From contig JAGAKX010000011.1 of the NCBI GenBank assembly GCA_017625435.1, positions 162,317 through 226,316 of the forward strand: 64,000 nt of DNA, given 5' to 3'. The notes below the pieces were generated by a model. It ran no database searches. It had not been told where the DNA came from and saw only the letters and a list, made by a program, of their open reading frames with translations. The stretch is from Clostridia bacterium (lineage in GTDB: Bacteria; Bacillota; Clostridia; Oscillospirales; Acutalibacteraceae). Position 1 is the first letter of the stretch; every line of letters begins with the position of its first letter. Shown here in pieces: positions 1-9,156 of the stretch. The position numbers were made by a program, and so were the translations under genes.

Positions 1-2846
1 ATAAGAGGAAGTGCTTCTTCCTTGTCCTTATCGGCAATTGTTGCAAATACGGTACCGTAGTTCTGAAGCTTTGTGCCTGCAGCCTGAAGTGCCTTATAAA
101 CTGCACGGTAAAGCTTGTCGTCATAACCGATTGCTTCGCCGGTGGACTTCATTTCGGGGGACAGATATGCGTCAAGTCCTCTGATTTTTGAGAAGGAGAA
201 TACGGGAACCTTTACGTACCATCTCTTCTTTTCATCGGGATAAATTCCGAATATGCCCTGTTCCTTAAGGGATTTGCCCATAATTACCTCGGTTGCTATA
301 TCTGCAAGTGAGTAGCCTGTTGCCTTTGAAAGGAAGGGAACAGTACGTGAGGAACGGGGGTTAACTTCAATGATGTAAACATCGTCGTGCTCGTCAACAA
401 TGAACTGAATGTTGTAAAGACCCTTGATGCCGATGCCGAGACCGAGCTTCTTTGCATACTGCAGGATTGTGCCTTTGACCTTATCGGATACTGAGAAAGT
501 GGGATATACGCTTATTGAGTCACCGGAGTGGATACCCGTTCTTTCGATAAGCTCCATAATACCGGGAACGAAAACGTCAATGCCGTCGCAGATAGCGTCA
601 ACCTCAACTTCCTTACCCTGAATGTATTTGTCAACAAGCACGGGCTTGTCCTCGTCGATTTCAACGGCTGTCTTGAGGTAATGTCTTAACTGTTCTTCGT
701 TTGCAACAATCTGCATAGCGCGTCCGCCGAGAACGAAGGAGGGACGGACAAGTACGGGGTAGCCGATTTCAGCAGCGGCTGCAATGCCGTCTTCAATCTT
801 GGTAACAGCCTTACCCTTTGCACGGGGAATGTTAAGTTCGTTAAGAAGATTTTCAAATGCGTTACGGTCCTCTGCACGGTCAATAGCAGCGCAGTCCGTA
901 CCGATGATTCTGACACCTCTGTCGTGAAGAGGCTGAGCAAGGTTAATGGCAGTCTGACCGCCGAGGGAAGCTACAACACCTTCGGGCTTTTCGAATTCAA
1001 CGATGTTCATAACATCTTCGGGAGTAAGAGGCTCGAAATAAAGCTTGTCCGCAGTTGTGTAGTCGGTGGAAACTGTTTCGGGGTTGTTATTTATAATAAT
1101 TGCCTCGTAGCCTACATTCTTGATTGTCATAACAGCGTGTACGGTAGAATAGTCAAATTCAACACCCTGACCGATACGGATAGGACCTGCACCGAGAACG
1201 ATAATCTTCTTTCTGTCGGTAAGACGGGAGGCATTTTCGCCTGTGTAGGAGGAGTAGAAGTAAGGAATGTAAGCACCTGTGTGGCAGGTATCAACCATCT
1301 TGAATACGGGGAAGAGGTTGTTTTCCTTACGCATATTGTAAACGTCTGCTTCGGAGCATTTCCAGAGACGTGCTATATACTTGTCTCCGAAGCCCATCTT
1401 CTTTGCTTCGGTGAGGATTTCGATATCCTTCTTTACACGAAGCTTTTCTTCCATATCAATGATGTTCTTGAATGCCTGAAGGAAGAAGGGGGTAATCATT
1501 GTGATTTCGTTAATCTTTTCAACGGAAACACCGTGATAGAGAAGCTCGGCGATAGCAAAGATGTTGTCTGCACGGAATTCCTTTATGTATTCAAGAAGCT
1601 CGTCAACACTCATATTGTCGAACTTTGAAAGATAGATGTGGTCAGCGCCGATTTCAAGTGAACGGATTCCCTTGAGAAGTGCTTCCTCAAGATTTGAACC
1701 GATGCCCATAATTTCACCGGTAGCCTTCATCTGTGTGCCCAGTGTATTGGGAGCACCTGCAAACTTATCGAAGGGGAAGCGGGGCAGCTTTGCAATAACG
1801 TAGTCAAGGCTGGGCTCAAATGCTGCATTTGTATTGGCAATCTGGATATCTTCGAGAGCCATACCCACGGCAATTTTAGCGGTTACGCGTGCGATAGGAT
1901 AACCTGAAGCCTTTGATGCAAGAGCCGATGAACGTGAAACTCTGGGGTTAACCTCGATAAGGTAATACTCCGAAGTGTGGGGGTGAAGAGCGAACTGAAC
2001 ATTGCATCCGCCTTCGATTTTAAGCTCCTTGATAAGCTTTATTGCGGAATCGTTCAGCATTTTTTCGTCTTCCTTGCTGAGTGTCATAATGGGAGCCACA
2101 ACGCAGGAGTCGCCTGTGTGAACACCTACGGGGTCAATGTTTTCCATTCCGCAGATGGTAATTGCATGGTCATTGCCGTCACGCATAACCTCAAATTCGA
2201 TTTCCTTATAGCCCTTAACACTCTTTTCGATAAGAACCTGATGAACGGGGGAGAGCTTGAAAGCGTTTGTGCCGACCTCAATAAGCTCTTCTTCATTATA
2301 AGCAAAGCCGCCGCCCGTACCGCCGAGAGTGAATGCGGGACGAAGTACAACGGGATAGCCGATTCTTTTGGCTGCAGCCTTTGCTTCATCAAGAGAATAT
2401 GTGATTTCGGAGGGAATTGTAGGCTCTCCTACAGACTGGCAGAGCTCCTTGAAAAGCTCTCTGTCTTCTGCTCTTTCAATGCTTTCGCTGCTTGTTCCGA
2501 GAAGCTCAACGCCGCACTCTTTAAGAACGCCCTTCTTTTCAAGCTGCATAGCAAGGTTAAGACCTGTCTGACCGCCGATGCCGGGGATTATTGCATCGGG
2601 ACGCTCGTGACGGATAATCTTTGCTACGTATTCGAGTGTCAGAGGCTCCATATAAACCTTATCTGCGATAATTGTATCAGTCATAATGGTAGCAGGATTG
2701 GAGTTGCAGAGAACTACCTCATAGCCTTCCTCCTTGAGAGCAAGACAAGCCTGAGTGCCCGCATAGTCAAATTCGGCAGCCTGTCCGATAACTATGGGGC
2801 CTGAGCCGATAATCATAATCTTTTTGATGTCTGTTCTTTTAGCCAT
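1..2846 (-). CDS. carB: Carbamoyl-phosphate synthase large subunit, C-terminus cut by window edge
   Basis: Makes carbamoyl phosphate from bicarbonate, ATP and ammonia supplied by the small (glutaminase) subunit, for pyrimidine and arginine synthesis. The frame opens with [20 protein letters not shown] at 2846 behind a GGAGAG ribosome site and runs unbroken to the left edge, giving about 948 of the roughly 1070 residues usual for the family. Both halves of the duplicated enzyme are visible: [20 protein letters not shown] opens the first ATP-grasp half and [18 protein letters not shown] the second. Only the C-terminal allosteric (MGS-like) part is missing, because of the window boundary. pyrC lies 12 bp upstream on the same strand, so this is part of a pyrimidine operon. 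The small subunit gene carA, usually directly upstream, is not between them. Confidence 0.97.
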   Translation of the reverse strand, partial: MAKRTDIKKIMIIGSGPIVIGQAAEFDYAGTQACLALKEEGYEVVLCNSNPATIMTDTIIADKVYMEPLTLEYVAKIIRHERPDAIIPGIGGQTGLNLAMQLEKKGVLKECGVELLGTSSESIERAEDRELFKELCQSVGEPTIPSEITYSLDEAKAAAKRIGYPVVLRPAFTLGGTGGGFAYNEEELIEVGTNAFKLSPVHQVLIEKSVKGYKEIEFEVMRDGNDHAITICGMENIDPVGVHTGDSCVVAPIMTLSKEDEKMLNDSAIKLIKELKIEGGCNVQFALHPHTSEYYLIEVNPRVSRSSALASKASGYPIARVTAKIAVGMALEDIQIANTNAAFEPSLDYVIAKLPRFPFDKFAGAPNTLGTQMKATGEIMGIGSNLEEALLKGIRSLEIGADHIYLSKFDNMSVDELLEYIKEFRADNIFAIAELLYHGVSVEKINEITMITPFFLQAFKNIIDMEEKLRVKKDIEILTEAKKMGFGDKYIARLWKCSEADVYNMRKENNLFPVFKMVDTCHTGAYIPYFYSSYTGENASRLTDRKKIIVLGAGPIRIGQGVEFDYSTVHAVMTIKNVGYEAIIINNNPETVSTDYTTADKLYFEPLTPEDVMNIVEFEKPEGVVASLGGQTAINLAQPLHDRGVRIIGTDCAAIDRAEDRNAFENLLNELNIPRAKGKAVTKIEDGIAAAAEIGYPVLVRPSFVLGGRAMQIVANEEQLRHYLKTAVEIDEDKPVLVDKYIQGKEVEVDAICDGIDVFVPGIMELIERTGIHSGDSISVYPTFSVSDKVKGTILQYAKKLGLGIGIKGLYNIQFIVDEHDDVYIIEVNPRSSRTVPFLSKATGYSLADIATEVIMGKSLKEQGIFGIYPDEKKRWYVKVPVFSFSKIRGLDAYLSPEMKSTGEAIGYDDKLYRAVYKALQAAGTKLQNYGTVFATIADKDKEEALPL

Positions 2847-2858
2847 AAAATTCTCTCC

Positions 2859-4085
2859 TTATATGTTCTGATGTTCATAAACTGTTTTATTGCCGGAAAC
2901 CGTCAGCATACAAACGCCTGACAGTTTCGCCCCCGTGAAGGGTGTTGCTCTTCCCTTTGAAAGGAATTCTTCGGAATTTACCGTAAACTCTTTATTGAGG
3001 TCCCATACGGTAAAGCTGCCGTCAAAGGGGATTCCGAAACGCTTGCGGGGATTTATTGCCATAAGCTCAATAAGCTTTTCGAGGCTTATTTCACCGGTTT
3101 TTACAAAGTTTGTATACATAACGGAAAAGGATGTTTCAAGTCCCACGATTCCGAAGGAGCTGCCTTCAAGTCCCTTACTTTTCTCTTCCGCCGAGTGGGG
3201 AGCGTGGTCCGTTGCAATCATATCAATTGTTCCGTCTTTAATGCCTTCTATGAGAGCCAGTCTGTCTTCCTTGTCTCTTAAAGGCGGATTCATTTTGAAT
3301 CTTCCGTCCTCCTGCAGGTCCGAGTCATCCATTACAAGGTAGTGGGGACCAGTTTCGCAGGTGACATCAAGTCCTTCCTTTTTTGCCTGTCTTATAAGCT
3401 CAACGCTTTCCTTTGCGGAAATGTGGCATACGTGGTAAGCACATCCCGTTTCTCGGACAAGCTGCAGGTCTCTTTCAATCTGCTTCCATTCGCTTTCAGA
3501 ACAGATTCCTCTGTGACCGTGTTCTTCGGCATATCTGCCTTTGTGTATATATCCGCCCTCAAGCAGGTCATTCACCTCGCAGTGAGCTGCTATTATCTTT
3601 CCGAGCTTTTTTGCTTTAAGCATTGCTTCACGCATCATACCGTCGGACTGTACGCCTCTGCCGTCGTCGGAGAAGGCAACACAGTACTGTGCGAGTCCTT
3701 CCATATCCGAAAGGATTTCTCCTTTTTCGCCTACGGTAATTGAAGCGTAAGGATAAACCTTTATTGTCGCATCCTTCTTTATTGCATCAAGCTGAAGCTT
3801 CATATTATCAATGCTGTCGGGGACGGGGGAGAGGTTCGGCATTGTGCATACTGCCGTGTAACCGCCGTGAGAAGCCGAGAGACTGCCGCTTTTCATATCC
3901 TCTTTATAAGAAAAACCCGGTTCGCGAAAATGCACATGCACATCGCAGAAACCGGGAAAGACAGTATATTTAAAGTCGTTGTACTTCTCGAAGACAGAGG
4001 AAACAGAAAATAAATCACCCGTGCCGGTTTCAAAACCGGGGAGAACCGATGAACCTATTACGTTTGCTTTAATTGCCTTCGTCAT
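2859..4085 (-). CDS. pyrC: Dihydroorotase (class I)
   Basis: Zinc enzyme that cyclises N-carbamoyl-aspartate to dihydroorotate in pyrimidine synthesis. About 408 residues. The metal-binding motif DVHVHFREPG is near residue 50, and a late ATDHAPHS motif supplies the conserved Asp and His. The N-terminal segment before the H-x-H motif is shorter than in most PyrC proteins. The open frame extends upstream to 4205, but a strong promoter covers 4196-4224. The ATG at 4085 has an AAAGGA site 7 bases upstream and is the better start. It is followed after 12 bases by carB. A structured leader RNA precedes it, so pyrimidine-dependent control is plausible. Confidence 0.94.
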   Translation of the reverse strand: MTKAIKANVIGSSVLPGFETGTGDLFSVSSVFEKYNDFKYTVFPGFCDVHVHFREPGFSYKEDMKSGSLSASHGGYTAVCTMPNLSPVPDSIDNMKLQLDAIKKDATIKVYPYASITVGEKGEILSDMEGLAQYCVAFSDDGRGVQSDGMMREAMLKAKKLGKIIAAHCEVNDLLEGGYIHKGRYAEEHGHRGICSESEWKQIERDLQLVRETGCAYHVCHISAKESVELIRQAKKEGLDVTCETGPHYLVMDDSDLQEDGRFKMNPPLRDKEDRLALIEGIKDGTIDMIATDHAPHSAEEKSKGLEGSSFGIVGLETSFSVMYTNFVKTGEISLEKLIELMAINPRKRFGIPFDGSFTVWDLNKEFTVNSEEFLSKGRATPFTGAKLSGVCMLTVSGNKTVYEHQNI

Positions 4086-4189
4086 CTTTTTTCCTTTCAT
4101 TCTCCGGTCAATACCGGGACATAAAACAACAGCGAAAACACTACTGTATTTTCGCATTGTCCCGTTGCCGGAAACAGTTCGTTTTGTTG
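4086..4189 (-). promoter_or_regulatory. Structured 5' leader of pyrC-carB mRNA
   Basis: Between the predicted transcription start and the pyrC ATG, the minus-strand RNA can fold into an inner hairpin (GCGAAAA pairing with UUUUCGC, then a U-rich tail) enclosed by a longer imperfect stem (CCGGCAACGGGACA pairing with UGUCCCGGUAUUGACCGG). An AACAACA near the 5' end can also pair with UGUUGUU after the inner hairpin. This looks like an attenuator-type leader. I do not see the PyrR anti-antiterminator consensus, and the class is unidentified. Confidence 0.45.
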
Positions 4190-4195
4190 TTAGAT

Positions 4196-4224
4196 ATTCT
4201 ATCACGAAGCCCCCCGTTTGTCAA
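4196..4224 (-). promoter_or_regulatory. Promoter of pyrC-carB
   Basis: On the minus strand TTGACA (4224-4219) and TAGAAT (4201-4196) are separated by 17 bases, a near-consensus sigma-A promoter. It places the transcription start near 4189, about 100 bases before pyrC. Confidence 0.75.
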
Positions 4225-4305
4225 CTTGAAATCAGTATAATTATTAACTTTCTTATAATATACAGTTTGTATGAAATTTGACCTGTGATTTTTGTTTAAA
4301 AGATA

Positions 4306-4349
4306 AAAAATCTGCCGTCCTCAGAGGTGTCTGTAAACGGCAGATTTTT
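4306..4349 (-). terminator. Terminator after small lipoprotein gene
   Basis: A 13-bp perfect stem (AAAAATCTGCCGT and its complement) with an 18-base loop. On the minus strand it lies just after the lipoprotein stop codon and ends in a T run. The A-rich 5' arm could also let it act in the plus direction. Confidence 0.8.
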
Positions 4350-4357
4350 ATGTTTTT

Positions 4358-4579
4358 TTACCCTACATAGAATATGCTTTCTTCTGCATTTTCCGTAGTG
4401 TTCTGTGCTTCTTCCGTTCCTGCAAAAACGTCTTCCGTGAGTGTTTCTTCGGTGCCGTTCGCGGGAGCGAGAGTTGTCTCTTCGGCTGTCGTTTCTTCTC
4501 CTGCCGGGGATGCCGTGCAGGCAGAGAAAATCAGGGAAAATGCTGTAAGAACCGTAAGTAAAACTGCAATTTTTTTCAT
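4358..4579 (-). CDS. Small secreted lipoprotein, unknown function
   Basis: A 73-residue protein. It begins with a lipoprotein signal peptide (MKKIAVLLTVLTAFSLIFSA, then Cys at about position 21; lipobox FSAC), so it should be lipid-anchored outside the membrane. The mature part is short, acidic and rich in Thr and Glu (ETTAEETTLAP type), with no recognisable domain. The start at 4579 has a perfect AGGAGG at 4593-4588 seven bases upstream, so the longer upstream frame is not needed. It is a single gene with its own terminator, divergent from mraZ. Similar Thr/Glu-rich stubs often follow lipoprotein signals in gut Firmicutes. No function can be given. Confidence 0.7.
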   Translation of the reverse strand: MKKIAVLLTVLTAFSLIFSACTASPAGEETTAEETTLAPANGTEETLTEDVFAGTEEAQNTTENAEESIFYVG

Positions 4580-4724
4580 TTTTTTTGCCTCCTGAAAAGT
4601 TGTGCGGAAGTTTTCCGTCACACTAAATTTATGCTCCGGGAGGCTGAAAAAACAACACTTTTCTGTCGATTGAAAAAATTTTACGAAAATATTTGAAAAA
4701 AATAAAAAAATATGCTAAAACCCC

Positions 4725-4753
4725 TTGATTTTTAAGGAAGTATTATATATAAT
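4725..4753 (+). promoter_or_regulatory. Promoter of mraZ/dcw operon
   Basis: TTGATT at 4725-4730 and TATAAT at 4748-4753 with a 17-bp spacer. Transcription should start near 4760, directly before a set of TGGGN-like repeats. Confidence 0.8.
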
Positions 4754-4765
4754 GAAGTTAAAAAT

Positions 4766-4801
4766 TGGAGCTGATTGGGCTTCGCATGAGGTTCATTGGG
4801 T
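4766..4801 (+). promoter_or_regulatory. Candidate MraZ operator (TGGGN-type direct repeats)
   Basis: Four pentamers lie between the promoter and mraZ: TGGAG (4766), TGGGC (4776), TGAGG (4787) and TGGGT (4797), separated by 5, 6 and 5 bases. MraZ of E. coli is known to repress its operon by binding TGGGN direct repeats spaced by 5 bases just downstream of the promoter. The match in sequence, period and position supports autoregulation here. Confidence 0.6.
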
Positions 4802-4822
4802 GTCAGAAAGGAAGTGAAACGA

Positions 4823-5248
4823 ATGAGCTATAGTTTTATCGGTGAATCTAAGCATACTCTTGAGAACGGCTGCCGTCTTATAATACCTCTTCGTTTCAGG
4901 ACCGCACTTCAGCCTGAATTTGTTTTATTCAAGGCTCCCGAAGGATGTCTTTTTATGTACGATACCGAAAGCTTCAAGGAACTGATGTCTTATCTCAGAG
5001 CAGAAGCACATACTCTGGAGGGCAGAAAAAAGTCCCGTGTGTTTATGCAATCGGCAAAGACCATTGTCCCCGATAAGCAGGGAAGATTTACAATTCCTGC
5101 GGATTATCTCAAGCATGCATCTATCGGTGATACGGTTTACCTTCTCGGTAATGATAATAAAATTGAAATATGGAGCGAGGAAGACTATATCAATATGTTC
5201 GGCGATGAGCCTGTTACTCCCGATATGTATCCGCAGATACCCTATTAA
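4823..5248 (+). CDS. mraZ: Transcriptional regulator MraZ
   Basis: A 141-residue DNA-binding protein with two AbrB-like MraZ repeats, normally the first gene of the dcw cluster and a repressor of it. The N-terminal repeat shows the typical layout with KHTLENGCRLIIPLRFR. The second repeat shows KQGRFTIPADYLKHASIG followed by IEIWSEEDY. The ATG at 4823 has an AGGAAGTG site 7-8 bases upstream. The open frame begins at 4796, but that start would lie inside the operator repeats. It is 15 bp from rsmH. Confidence 0.95.
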   Translation: MSYSFIGESKHTLENGCRLIIPLRFRTALQPEFVLFKAPEGCLFMYDTESFKELMSYLRAEAHTLEGRKKSRVFMQSAKTIVPDKQGRFTIPADYLKHASIGDTVYLLGNDNKIEIWSEEDYINMFGDEPVTPDMYPQIPY

Positions 5249-5263
5249 GCGAGGAAACACACT

Positions 5264-6193
5264 ATGGAGTTTAATCATATTCCTGTCCTTTTTTATGAGA
5301 CGGTCGATTCACTTAATATAAAGCCTGACGGAATTTACGGTGACTGTACGGCAGGCGGCGGCGGACACTCTGCCGAAATCCTTTCAAGACTTTCCGATAA
5401 GGGAAGACTTATAGCCTTTGACAGAGATCCGGATGCAATAAAGAATCTTACCGAAAAATTCAAGGGCAAGGAAAATATAACAATCGTAAAAAGCAACTAC
5501 TGCGAAATAGATAAAAGAATGGCGGAACTGGGTATTGAAGCCTTTGACGGAATAATTGCCGACCTCGGGGTCAGTTCCTTCCAGCTGGATACTCCCGAAA
5601 GAGGCTTCTCCTTTCATAATGATGCCCCCCTTGATATGCGTATGAGCAAAGAGGGAATAAGTGCAAAGGATATTATAAACACCTACTCCGAAAAGGAGCT
5701 TATAAGAATCTTTACCTGCTACGGTGAAGAAAAATTTGCCAAAAGTATTGCAAGACTGATAGTTGCAAGACGTGAAAAAACGCCTTATGAAACTACCTTT
5801 CAGCTTGCAGAGACCATCAAGGACGGTATCCCTGCAAGAGCAAGAAGGGAAGGCGGTCATCCTGCCAGAAGAGTTTTTCAGGCAGTAAGAATTGCCGTTA
5901 ACGGTGAGTATGAGGACCTCACTCCTTCGGTTGAAAAGATGTTTGATGCCCTTAAGGTGGGCGGTGTTCTTTCTATAATCACCTTTCACTCTCTTGAAGA
6001 CAGAGCAGTTAAAAACGCATTCAAAAAGTTTACGGAGGGTTGTACCTGCCCCAAGGATTTTCCCGTATGTGTCTGCGGAAAAACTCCGAGAGGCGAATTG
6101 CAGTTCAAGTCTCTTGCTCCTTCGCAGGAAGAGCTCGAGAGAAATCCCAGAAGCCACAGCGCAAGACTGAGAAGTATAATAAAGTTAAAGTAA
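5264..6193 (+). CDS. rsmH: 16S rRNA (cytosine1402-N4)-methyltransferase
   Basis: SAM-dependent methyltransferase (MraW) that N4-methylates C1402 in the 16S rRNA decoding centre. 309 residues, the normal length. It starts with the family signature HIPVLFYETVDSL, then the SAM-binding loop GDCTAGGGGHSAEIL near residue 30, FDGIIADLGVSSFQLD near 95, and LSIITFHSLEDRAVK near 230. The C-terminal NPRSHSARLRSIIK is also typical. It is translated from ATG 5264 behind a GAGG site, 15 bp after mraZ, and is second in the dcw operon. Confidence 0.97.
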   Translation: MEFNHIPVLFYETVDSLNIKPDGIYGDCTAGGGGHSAEILSRLSDKGRLIAFDRDPDAIKNLTEKFKGKENITIVKSNYCEIDKRMAELGIEAFDGIIADLGVSSFQLDTPERGFSFHNDAPLDMRMSKEGISAKDIINTYSEKELIRIFTCYGEEKFAKSIARLIVARREKTPYETTFQLAETIKDGIPARARREGGHPARRVFQAVRIAVNGEYEDLTPSVEKMFDALKVGGVLSIITFHSLEDRAVKNAFKKFTEGCTCPKDFPVCVCGKTPRGELQFKSLAPSQEELERNPRSHSARLRSIIKLK

Positions 6194-6233
6194 ATATAAA
6201 TAAAGGAAATAATAGTATAGGGGATATAAAAAG

Positions 6234-6704
6234 ATGGCAGACAATCAGGCAAGAGCTTATGATTTTGAATATTTTGAAACAGGCTACTCTGCAGCTCCTC
6301 AGAGAAAGGCCGAAGAAAAGGGCAGTCCTTCCATAAAAAAGGTTGCTCCCAGAACCAGAGAGGAAAAAAGACAGCAGGAGATGATAGGACTTAACAGGTC
6401 CCTTCGTGTTTTTGCTTTTATCCTCGCAATGTTTATGGTTATCAGTATGCAGATTGTCGCAGGTGCAAAGAATTACAGGCTGGACAGAGAGATTCAGAAG
6501 GTTGAACAGCTTCTTGCTGTCGAGCAGGCTGAAAATATCCGTCTTTCTTCAACTCTTAACGGAATTACCGGTATTGCGGTTATTGACAACTATGCAACTG
6601 AGGTTCTCGGTATGACAAAGGTTGAAAATTACCAGATTGAATGTATTGATCTTTCTGTGGGTGATACGGTGCTTTACACCTCTTCTCTTACGGGAAACCG
6701 CTGA
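6234..6704 (+). CDS. FtsL/DivIC-like septum protein
   Basis: 156 residues. A hydrophilic, basic cytoplasmic N-terminus of about 58 residues leads to one transmembrane helix (VFAFILAMFMVISMQIVAG, about 59-78). A heptad-like coiled coil follows outside the membrane (LDREIQKVEQLLAVEQAENI), then ATEVLGM, a motif found at the end of FtsL-type coiled coils. Position (after rsmH and before the PBP) and topology match FtsL, which recruits the division peptidoglycan synthase. Sequence conservation in this family is weak, so the FtsL versus DivIC assignment rests on context. The 152-bp gap that follows contains an 8-bp hairpin (6789-6814) with a weak T-rich tail. Confidence 0.75.
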   Translation: MADNQARAYDFEYFETGYSAAPQRKAEEKGSPSIKKVAPRTREEKRQQEMIGLNRSLRVFAFILAMFMVISMQIVAGAKNYRLDREIQKVEQLLAVEQAENIRLSSTLNGITGIAVIDNYATEVLGMTKVENYQIECIDLSVGDTVLYTSSLTGNR

Positions 6705-6856
6705 CAGGTATATAAAGGATAAATTCCTGCATATATATAACTGTCGTATGTTCGGAATAAATGTTTTTAATATAAAAGGAATGTAAAACAGGGGCGGATA
6801 TGGTTTCGCCCTTGTCGGTATTTTAATATATAGGTCAAAAAGGGGAGTAAAAGTCA

Positions 6857-9097
6857 TTGGCAGCAATAAATGACGGTATGAAACGCACTTCTTTAAGTGC
6901 AAGACGTGCGGTTTTGGGTTTATATATAGTTTTGGCGGTGTTTCTTGTAGGGCTTATCGGAAGACTCGGCTATCTTACGATTATCAAGGGTGATGATTAC
7001 AGAAGGCTTGCTGAGGATCAGCAGTATAACGACTCCGTGCTTTCATCGCTGAGGGGAACAATCTACGACTCCGAAATGAATGTGCTTGCACAGACAGCAT
7101 CAGTCTGGAGAATACAGATAAACCCAAGTAAAATCGAAGACGATAAGGAAATGGGTGTGGTTGTTGACGGTTTGTCGACAATTCTTGAGCTTGATGCGGC
7201 AAAGCTCAGAGAAAAAATTGAAAAAAATAAAAAATACGGCTACCTTATTGTAAAAAATGAGGTTGAATACAAGCAGATGTCGGCAATGATTCAGTTTGCC
7301 AAGGAAAATAAGGTTGCCGATATAATTTTCAGCGAGCCCGATACAAAGAGATATTATCCCGACGGTACACTTGCATCTACCGTTATCGGTTTTACGGGTA
7401 CTGACGGTAACGGCCTTTACGGACTTGAATACTATTATGATTCCTCTCTTACGGGTGTTGACGGCAAAATCTTTACTCTGCGTGATGCAAGAGCCAATGA
7501 GCTTGACAGTAATAACAAGATAATTTACGAGGCAAAGAACGGTGAAAACTACGTTCTGACACTCAATAACGAGGTTCAGACCGTTCTCAGAAGTGCCTGT
7601 CTTACCGCTCTCGAGGATAATCAGGCAGATAACGTGTACGGTATTGTTATGAATACGAAGACGGGTGCGATTCTCGGTATGTGCAATGTGCCCGACTATA
7701 ATTCAAACGATCCCTTTACGATTTCAGAAAAGGCACAGGCGGAAATTGATGCTCTCGAAACGGATGAGGAAAAGAATGCCGCTTACAGCAATGCACAGCA
7801 GCTGCAGTGGAAGAACAAGGCAATTGCCGACTTTTATTATCCGGGTTCGGTTTACAAGGTATTCCTTGTTGCAGGTGCTATGGAGGAAGGGGCAATTGAT
7901 GAAAACACCTCTTATACCTGCCACGGTACCATAACCGTAGGGGACAGAACCGTAAAGGACTACAATCCCATAGGACACGGTGCTGAAACTCCTCTTACTC
8001 TTCTCGTTAATTCCTGTAACACCTTCTCTGTTTATGTAGGTCAGAGAATGGGTATCAGTCTTTTCTATAAGTACTTTGAGGCATTCGGCTTTACGGAAAA
8101 AACGGGAATCGACCTTCCCGGTGAAGGAAGTCCCGTTGCCGGTGTTACATACCATTCTCCCGAAATATCATTCACAAACTCCAATCTTGTCAGCGTATCC
8201 TTCGGTCAGTCCAATCAGGTTACACCCATGCAGGTAGCTGCCGCTATCAGCGCAGTTGGTAACGGCGGAAAGCTTATGACTCCCCATATAGTCAGCAAAA
8301 CTATTGACGATTCGGGAAATACTATCAGGGAGACAAAGCCAGAGGTTAAACGTCAGGTTATTTCCGCTACGACAGCTGCTACCGTAACGTCCTATATGGA
8401 AGAGGTTGTAAAAAGAGGTACCGGTGCAAATGCTTACGTTGCAGGATATCACGTTGCAGGTAAGACGGGTACCAGTGAAAAAACAGGTATTACGGATACA
8501 AAGGCATATATCGCTTCTTTTGCGGGCTTCGCTCCTGCAGATGATCCTGAAATAACTGTTGTTATTGTTATAGACAATCCCAAGGGTGCAAGATATTCGG
8601 GCGGTGATATTGCCGCTCCCGTTGCAGGTGAGGTTTTCTCAAGAATTCTTCCCACAATGGGTATCGAACCCACTTATACAGATTCTGAACTTGCAAAGCT
8701 TTCCGAGCCTGCTCCCGATATGGTAGGAAAGACCGTAGGCGAGGCAAAGGCAGAACTTTCGGGCACAGAACACGTTGTAAGAGTTATAGGCAGCGGTGAT
8801 ACGGTAGTTGCTCAGTCTCCTGAGGCCGGCAGAACCACTCCCGCCAACGGTGTTATTGTTCTTTATACGGAAGACAACACCGAAAAGGAAACAGCTCTTG
8901 TGCCTGATTTCAACGGTCTTACGGTTTCTCAGGCAAATCAGATGGCTGTAAACAGAGGATTTAATATCAGAATCTCGGGCAGCTCCTTCTCAACGGATTC
9001 CGTTGTGGCATACAAACAGGAATATGCTGAAGGCACGGAGCTTGAGCTGGGAAGCATCATTACCGTTTATTTCAGAACAAGCGGTATTTCCGACTGA
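6857..9097 (+). CDS. Class B penicillin-binding protein with two PASTA domains (FtsI/SpoVD type)
   Basis: 746-residue septal peptidoglycan transpeptidase. After a short cytoplasmic tail there is one membrane anchor (VLGLYIVLAVFLVGLIG, about 18-36), a dimerisation region, and the transpeptidase domain. The domain carries the catalytic SVYK near Ser332, SCN near 386 and KTGT near 536. Two PASTA modules close the protein at about 618-674 and 680-743, as in B. subtilis Pbp2B and SpoVD. The start is TTG at 6857, with AGGGGAG at 6841-6847 nine bases upstream. The next ATG (6878) lacks a ribosome site. Whether it serves vegetative division or sporulation cannot be settled from sequence. Confidence 0.93.
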   Translation: MAAINDGMKRTSLSARRAVLGLYIVLAVFLVGLIGRLGYLTIIKGDDYRRLAEDQQYNDSVLSSLRGTIYDSEMNVLAQTASVWRIQINPSKIEDDKEMGVVVDGLSTILELDAAKLREKIEKNKKYGYLIVKNEVEYKQMSAMIQFAKENKVADIIFSEPDTKRYYPDGTLASTVIGFTGTDGNGLYGLEYYYDSSLTGVDGKIFTLRDARANELDSNNKIIYEAKNGENYVLTLNNEVQTVLRSACLTALEDNQADNVYGIVMNTKTGAILGMCNVPDYNSNDPFTISEKAQAEIDALETDEEKNAAYSNAQQLQWKNKAIADFYYPGSVYKVFLVAGAMEEGAIDENTSYTCHGTITVGDRTVKDYNPIGHGAETPLTLLVNSCNTFSVYVGQRMGISLFYKYFEAFGFTEKTGIDLPGEGSPVAGVTYHSPEISFTNSNLVSVSFGQSNQVTPMQVAAAISAVGNGGKLMTPHIVSKTIDDSGNTIRETKPEVKRQVISATTAATVTSYMEEVVKRGTGANAYVAGYHVAGKTGTSEKTGITDTKAYIASFAGFAPADDPEITVVIVIDNPKGARYSGGDIAAPVAGEVFSRILPTMGIEPTYTDSELAKLSEPAPDMVGKTVGEAKAELSGTEHVVRVIGSGDTVVAQSPEAGRTTPANGVIVLYTEDNTEKETALVPDFNGLTVSQANQMAVNRGFNIRISGSSFSTDSVVAYKQEYAEGTELELGSIITVYFRTSGISD

Positions 9098-9156
9098 TAA
9101 GGATGTGAAAAAAAGAGGAAGAATAATGGCTCATACGATTTCACGGAGGTATTATT

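Noticed and set aside
924..2804. Long plus-strand open frames (234 and 275 residues) opposite carB
   Set aside because: They are antisense shadows of the conserved carB reading frame, with no ribosome sites and Cys/Phe/Asn-rich nonsense composition.
4086..4205. Extended N-terminus of pyrC starting at 4205
   Set aside because: The extra codons lie across a near-consensus promoter and a structured leader, while the ATG at 4085 has a proper ribosome site.
5384..6157. 257-residue minus-strand frame opposite rsmH
   Set aside because: Shadow of rsmH, which has all family motifs; no start signal.
6789..6814. Internal terminator between the ftsL-like gene and the PBP gene
   Set aside because: There is an 8-bp hairpin, but the tail is a weak T tract and the following gene has no clear promoter of its own, so full termination is doubtful.
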